64,000 nucleotides of DNA from JABRWC01 sp039961675 (GTDB taxonomy: Bacteria; Planctomycetota; Phycisphaerae; UBA1845; Fen-1342): assembly GCA_039961675.1 (NCBI GenBank), contig JABRWC010000025.1, forward strand, positions 35,689 through 99,688, read 5' to 3'. Below are positions 58,223-64,000 of this stretch, piece after piece. Positions within the stretch are counted from its first letter, which is position 1. Each line of letters starts with the position of its first letter. The notes below the pieces were generated by a model that was not told where the DNA came from, made no database searches, and saw only the letters and a program-made list of their open reading frames with translations. Both the position numbers and the translations under genes were made by a program.

Positions 58223-59482
58223 GTGACAGCCGATGCGAGCGACATTCGTCGGGACAACGTGATGCTGGGCGAGGGCGCGGCGGGCTGGTCGCGCGCGCTG
58301 CTGGTGCTGGGGGTGATCGGTCTGGCGGCGAGCGCCGTGCTGGCGCCGCTGGGGGCGGAGTCGTTCTTCCGCGGCTACCTGGTGAACCTGGCGTTCTTTT
58401 CGAGCCTGGCGCTGGGCGCGCTGTTCTTCGTGATCCTCCAGCACCTGACGCGCGCCGGCTGGAGCGTCGTGGTCCGCCGCATGGCCGAAAACGTGACCGG
58501 GGCGTTCGGGGCCTTGGGCGTGCTGGCGCTGCCGATTGTGCTCGCGGTGCTGCTCGGCGCGCCGGCGGCGCTGCACCACGTGTATCACTGGACCGACGCC
58601 GAGCACGTGGCGCACGACGCCGTGCTGCGCGGCAAATCCGCGTACCTGAACGGGCCGTTCTTTGCGCTCCGCATGCTGCTGTACTTCGGGCTGTGGATCG
58701 CCCTGGCGGGGTTCTACGCGCGGCTCTCGCGCGAGCAGGACCGCACCGGCGATGCGGAGCTGACGACGCGCATGCAGGCCCGCAGCGCGCCGTCGATCAT
58801 CCTGTACGCGCTGTCGCTGACCTTCTTCTCGTTCGACCTGCTGATGTCGCTGGAGGCGCATTGGTACAGCACAATCTTCGGTGTGTACTACTTCTCGGGC
58901 TCGGCGCTGGGGTTTTTCGCCCTGCTGGCCGGCTCGATGCACCTACTTCAGCGGGCGGGCTACGGGCGTGAGTCGTTCACGCAGGAGCACTTCCACGACG
59001 TGGGCAAGCTGGTGTTCGCGTTCGTGGTCTTCTGGGCGTACATCGCGTTCTCGCAGTACATGCTCATGTGGTACGGCAACTTGCCCGAGGAGACGGGCTG
59101 GTACCTGACGCGGCAGCGCGGACCGTGGCTGGTCGTGAGCTTCCTGCTGCTCTTCGGACACTTCGTCGTGCCGTTCCTGCTCTTGATCTCACGCTACCCG
59201 AAGCGGCATCCGCGGGCGCTGGTCTGGCTGTGCGCGTGGGTGCTGGTGGCACACTGGATCGACATGTTCTACCTGGTGATGCCGCACAATCTCCCGGCCG
59301 AAGCCGGGACCGAGGCGCAGGCCGCCCCGCTGCTGCTGACCGACGTGCTCCAGTGCCTGACGGCGCTGGTGGGCATCGGCGGCGTGTTCGGCTGGGCGGT
59401 GCTGAACCGCATGCGGAGCGCGGCGCTGGTGCCGCTGCGCGATCCGCGGCTGCCGGAATCGCTCGCGTTCCACAACATCTGA
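58223..59482 (+). CDS. actF: Alternative Complex III subunit ActF
   Basis: A 419-residue integral membrane protein from GTG 58223 with about ten helices, a truncated relative of ActC in known complexes. Typical phrases: FFRGYLVNLAFFSSLALGALFFVILQHLTRAGWSV (start), SFDLLMSLEAHWYSTIFGVYYFSGS, HDVGKLVFAFVVFWAYIAFSQYMLMWYGNLPEET and WIDMFYLVMP. It takes part in proton handling and complex stability. The gene begins 7 nt after actDE. Confidence 0.93.
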   Translation: MTADASDIRRDNVMLGEGAAGWSRALLVLGVIGLAASAVLAPLGAESFFRGYLVNLAFFSSLALGALFFVILQHLTRAGWSVVVRRMAENVTGAFGALGVLALPIVLAVLLGAPAALHHVYHWTDAEHVAHDAVLRGKSAYLNGPFFALRMLLYFGLWIALAGFYARLSREQDRTGDAELTTRMQARSAPSIILYALSLTFFSFDLLMSLEAHWYSTIFGVYYFSGSALGFFALLAGSMHLLQRAGYGRESFTQEHFHDVGKLVFAFVVFWAYIAFSQYMLMWYGNLPEETGWYLTRQRGPWLVVSFLLLFGHFVVPFLLLISRYPKRHPRALVWLCAWVLVAHWIDMFYLVMPHNLPAEAGTEAQAAPLLLTDVLQCLTALVGIGGVFGWAVLNRMRSAALVPLRDPRLPESLAFHNI

Positions 59483-59495
59483 TCGAGGCGGAAGC

Positions 59496-59861
59496 TTGAG
59501 CGCTCACGAACATCCGAACCCGAACCCGCACGACGACCCCGCGGCGTCGCAGGTGGCGATGGTCGGCATCGTCGGCGGGCTGATCGTGCTGGTGCTGGTG
59601 GTGCTGCTGGTCGGGCTGTACTACGGCACCGAGAGCCGCGTGACCAGCGAGGTGCTCGCCGAGCAGCCGGCGCTGCTGGCGGGGAGGCTCTTCGAACAGC
59701 AGCGGGCAAGCCTGATGGCCCCGCCCACCTGGGTGGACAAGGAGAAGCGCGTGGCCCGCATCCCGCTCGATCGCGCCGTCGAGCTTACGATCCGCAACGG
59801 CGGAAGAGGACCCGCTTCGCGCCCGGCCACGGCGAGCGCGGGCCAACCGCAGGTGGATTGA
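59496..59861 (+). CDS. Small single-helix membrane protein of the act-cox operon
   Basis: A 121-residue protein from TTG 59496 behind GAGGCGGAAGC. A His/Asn/Pro-rich N-terminus (residues 1-18) leads to one membrane helix (VAMVGIVGGLIVLVLVVLLVGLYYG) and a periplasmic tail with WVDKEKRVARIPLDRAVEL. Similar short proteins with a D-K-x4-V-x-R-I-P-x-D-x-A motif are found beside SCO and oxidase genes in several phyla, by recollection. The role may be oxidase assembly or a small subunit. It sits 13 nt after actF and 54 nt before the SCO gene. Confidence 0.75.
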   Translation: MSAHEHPNPNPHDDPAASQVAMVGIVGGLIVLVLVVLLVGLYYGTESRVTSEVLAEQPALLAGRLFEQQRASLMAPPTWVDKEKRVARIPLDRAVELTIRNGGRGPASRPATASAGQPQVD

Positions 59862-59915
59862 CGCGGCGGCTCATGCGGGCGCCAGGCCGGATCGCCGGGG
59901 GGAGATATACTCGTA

Positions 59916-60797
59916 GTGCACGACATGCGTTCGAGCCGCAGATACCCAGGACAAGCCGCAACCGTCGCCGTAACGCTGGCCGGTGCGCTGCTGGCCTGCG
60001 CCGCGCGGGCCCAGGTGAACACCGGCGTTCCGCGCGAGATGGAAGGCGTCGGGGTGACCGAGCAGCTCGGCGCGCAGCTCCCGCTCGACCTGGAGTTCAC
60101 CGACGAGAGCGGCCGGCCGGTGCGGCTGGGCGATTACTTCGACGGCCGGCGGCCCGTGATCCTCACGCTCAACTACTACAACTGCCCGCTGCTGTGCGGG
60201 CTTCTGCTGAACGGAATGCTGGAGGCCATCAAGCCGCTCACCTGGACGCCCGGGCAGGAATACCAGCTCGTGACGCTCAGCTTCGACCCGCTGGAAGGGC
60301 CGTCGCTGGCACGGGCCAAGAAGCAGAACTACGTGAACGAGTACGGGCGCTCCGCCGCCGCCGCCGGCTGGCACTTCCTGACCGGCAAGCGCGAGCCGAT
60401 CAAGGCGCTCACGGCGGCGGTGGGCTTCGCGTACCGCTGGGACGAAGCCCAGCAGCAGTGGATGCACCCGGCGACGCTCATCGTTTGCACACCGACGGGA
60501 AAGGTGTCGAAGTACCTTGGCGGCGTGACGTTCGATCCGCGAACGATCCGCCTGGCGCTGGTGGAGGCGTCGGAGGGTAAGGTCGGCACGTTTTTCGACC
60601 AGATTTTCCTGACCTGCTACCACTACGACGCGGACGCCGGGCGCTACGTCGGCAGCGCCGTGGCGTTCATGCGGCTCGGCGGGGGGCTGACGCTGGCGGC
60701 CTTGGCGGTCACGCTGGTGGCGGTCTGGCGGATTGACGCGGCACGCCGCGCGCGGCGCGGCGCGGGGGCGGAGTTGCCGCCGCAGGCCACGGGCTGA
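59916..60797 (+). CDS. SCO1/SenC family copper chaperone
   Basis: A 293-residue protein. GTG 59916 is 11 nt from GGAG; ATG 59925 is an alternative. Signal peptide ending ARAQ near residue 33, a thioredoxin-like SCO domain (~45-245) with the copper-binding C90-P-L-L-C94 and His184 (WMHPATLIV), and a C-terminal membrane helix (LTLAALAVTLVAVWRI, ~248-270). SCO proteins deliver copper to the CuA centre of oxidase subunit II or keep its Cys reduced; coxB, with a full CuA site, is the next gene (18 nt). Confidence 0.92.
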   Translation: MHDMRSSRRYPGQAATVAVTLAGALLACAARAQVNTGVPREMEGVGVTEQLGAQLPLDLEFTDESGRPVRLGDYFDGRRPVILTLNYYNCPLLCGLLLNGMLEAIKPLTWTPGQEYQLVTLSFDPLEGPSLARAKKQNYVNEYGRSAAAAGWHFLTGKREPIKALTAAVGFAYRWDEAQQQWMHPATLIVCTPTGKVSKYLGGVTFDPRTIRLALVEASEGKVGTFFDQIFLTCYHYDADAGRYVGSAVAFMRLGGGLTLAALAVTLVAVWRIDAARRARRGAGAELPPQATG

Positions 60798-60815
60798 ACG
60801 GATAGGACGCGGGGA

Positions 60816-61865
60816 ATGAGTCACGCCATGCTTTCGGGAACGCAACTGCTCGGGTTCATGCCGGTGCGGGCCTCGACGGTCGCGCCGCAGGTGGACGCGG
60901 CGTTCCTGTTCATTTTCTGGGTCTCGCTGTTCTTTTTCGTTCTCATCGCGGGCCTGATGTTCGCGTTCATCATCTTGTACCGGCGGCGCAGCCCTGGGCA
61001 GGAGGCGGGCAGCCGGGTGACGCACAACACGCCGCTGGAGATTCTCTGGAGCGTGATTCCCACGCTGATCGTGTGCGTGATGTTCTGGTGGGGCTTCCGC
61101 ATCTTCATGGACATGCGGACCGCGCCGGAGAACGCCTACGAAATTCAGGTGGAGGCGCGCAAGTGGAGCTGGACCTTCTTCTATCCCGGCGGCATTGACA
61201 GCGACGAGCTGCACGTGCCGATCGACACGCCGGTGCTGCTGACGATGTCGTCGCAGGATGTGATCCACAGTTGCTACATCCCGGCGTTCCGCATCAAGCG
61301 CGACGTGGTGCCGGGGCGCTACGCCAAGCTCTGGTTCCAGGCCGACAAGGCGGGCACGTACCCGCTGTTCTGCGCTGAGTACTGCGGCAAGAGCCACTCC
61401 GACATGCGCACGGTGGCCGTGGTGCACGAGAACGGGGAGTTCGAGAAGTGGCTGGAAACGGCCAATCCGCTGACGGCGCTGACGCCGGAGCAGTACCAGG
61501 AATACGTTGGGGGGCCGGAGGCGTTCATCGAGAAGTACCGCAGCGACCCCCAGTTCGGCAAGATCGCCTCGAAGCTGGAGACGCCGGAGAAGCTGGGCGA
61601 GAAGCTGCGGGAAAAGAAGGCCTGCACGCAGTGCCACACCATTGACGGCGGAGCCAGCACCGGGCCGACGTGGAAAGGACTGTTCGGTTCACAGCGCGAG
61701 TTCCGCGACGGCGGCTCGGTCGTCGCCGACGAAAACTACATCCGCGAGTCGATCCTCGAGCCCAACAAGCACATCGTGAAGGGGTTCGACGCGGCGATGC
61801 CGAAGGTGCCGATCAAGGACCGCGAGATCGAGGCGCTGATCGCCTACATCAAGACGCTGAAGTGA
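60816..61865 (+). CDS. coxB: Cytochrome c oxidase subunit II with fused cytochrome c (caa3-type)
   Basis: A 349-residue protein with two N-terminal helices (~28-55 and ~75-98) and a cupredoxin domain carrying a complete CuA site: His151, Cys186, Glu188, Cys190, His194, Met197 (CAEYCGKSHSDM). A C-terminal cytochrome c domain has C270-T-Q-C273-H274 and a possible distal Met near residue 329. This fusion defines caa3 oxidases, which take electrons through their own cytochrome. Start ATG 60816 follows GGATAGGACGCGGGGA. Upstream partner of coxA (25 nt). Confidence 0.94.
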   Translation: MSHAMLSGTQLLGFMPVRASTVAPQVDAAFLFIFWVSLFFFVLIAGLMFAFIILYRRRSPGQEAGSRVTHNTPLEILWSVIPTLIVCVMFWWGFRIFMDMRTAPENAYEIQVEARKWSWTFFYPGGIDSDELHVPIDTPVLLTMSSQDVIHSCYIPAFRIKRDVVPGRYAKLWFQADKAGTYPLFCAEYCGKSHSDMRTVAVVHENGEFEKWLETANPLTALTPEQYQEYVGGPEAFIEKYRSDPQFGKIASKLETPEKLGEKLREKKACTQCHTIDGGASTGPTWKGLFGSQREFRDGGSVVADENYIRESILEPNKHIVKGFDAAMPKVPIKDREIEALIAYIKTLK

Positions 61866-61890
61866 CGCGAAGCATGACCGGAGACGCTGC

Positions 61891-63606
<1,716 letters not shown>

Positions 63607-63676
63607 ATGAAACGTCTGAATCGGCCGCTGGCGGCGATCAGGTGAGCGAAGCGGTCTTGAACGAGGGATGAACGGC

Positions 63677-64000
63677 ATGGCGGACATCGCCCCAGCGCAG
63701 CCCGCGGAACTCGGGCACGAACGGCCCGGGCAGGAGCACGCGCATTCGCCCAATCTGGCGCACCACTTCGACACGCCGGCACAGCAGTTCGACGCCAGCA
63801 AGCTCGGCATGTGGCTGTTCCTGGCCACCGAGGTGCTGTTCTTCAGCGGCCTGTTCTGCGCCTACGTGATCTACCGCCGCAACCACCCGGAAATCTTCCA
63901 CGCCGGACACGCGTACCTGAACCCGCTGCTGGGCGGGCTGAACACAGTGGTGCTGATCCTGAGCAGCTTCACCATGGCGCTGGGCGTATGGTGCGCGCAG
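63677..64000 (+). CDS. coxC: Cytochrome c oxidase subunit III (3' end outside window)
   Basis: The first 108 codons of subunit III, from ATG 63677 (GAGGG nine bases upstream; ATG 63668 is too close to it). His-rich N-terminus (HERPGQEHAHSPNLAHHFDT), then FDASKLGMWLFLATEVLFFSGLFCAYVIYRR, the conserved first helix with E-V-L-F-F, and LGGLNTVVLILSSFTMALGVWCAQ at the window end. It supports proton uptake and stability of the oxidase. 70 nt after coxA. Confidence 0.93.
   Translation, partial: MADIAPAQPAELGHERPGQEHAHSPNLAHHFDTPAQQFDASKLGMWLFLATEVLFFSGLFCAYVIYRRNHPEIFHAGHAYLNPLLGGLNTVVLILSSFTMALGVWCAQ

Noticed and set aside
59906..59911. TATACT as an internal promoter for the SCO gene
   Set aside because: No -35 at suitable distance; it overlaps the ribosome-binding region.

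Overview
The window is GC-rich bacterial DNA with the features of a planctomycete, possibly class Phycisphaerae. Evidence: type I dockerin repeats on secreted beta-propeller proteins, a PEP-CTERM sorted protein, DUF11 repeat envelope proteins, a DUF1573 protein, a zinc ribbon of the C-x2-CGY...CPECG kind, Alternative Complex III in place of a bc1 complex, many lipoproteins, and many GTG/TTG starts. The placement is inferred from gene content only; no rRNA or other phylogenetic marker is present.

Layout. Left third (1-20000): secreted and lipid-anchored proteins (partial repeat protein, dockerin propeller, two paralogous esterases, small lipoproteins, DUF1573/Cys-rich cassette, PEP-CTERM protein, TPR lipoprotein), with a housekeeping island of yidC plus an inositol-monophosphatase family gene, divergent from fabI. 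A TPR gene is followed by a fusion of a PqqD-like domain, a degenerate M50-like membrane domain and an HlyD adaptor. Middle (20000-44900): an orphan imuB with a GTTC-N7-GTTC box inside its promoter, a tandem pair of DUF11 proteins, a LysM lipoprotein, an FG-GAP/dockerin protein, a cluster of CPBP protease, cysteine-less thioredoxin-like protein and coiled-coil membrane protein, a GT39-type enzyme, a three-gene LPP20/FlgT-like operon, a DUF2723 membrane protein, and a secreted Cys-rich gene interrupted by an in-frame TGA. Right third (44900-64000): glgX (one-base frameshift), glgB, an FHA-GAF histidine kinase, then one long respiratory operon.

The respiratory operon reads actA-actB-actC-actDE-actF-small membrane protein-SCO-coxB-coxA-coxC (cut by the window end). 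Together it encodes a quinol:cytochrome c oxidoreductase (Alternative Complex III) and a caa3-type A2-family haem-copper oxidase whose subunit II carries its own cytochrome c domain, so quinol oxidation and oxygen reduction are made from one transcript. glgX and glgB form a translationally coupled glycogen pair.

Non-coding content: a candidate small RNA with its own terminator (2863-2944), several promoters with good spacing, two intrinsic terminators, an ~115-bp inverted-repeat element, and short palindromic repeats (33-bp x3, 30-bp x3-4, GC-rich double hairpins) in gaps and at gene 5' ends. No tRNA, rRNA, CRISPR array or intact transposase was seen. Start sites, promoters and family names are from reading alone.
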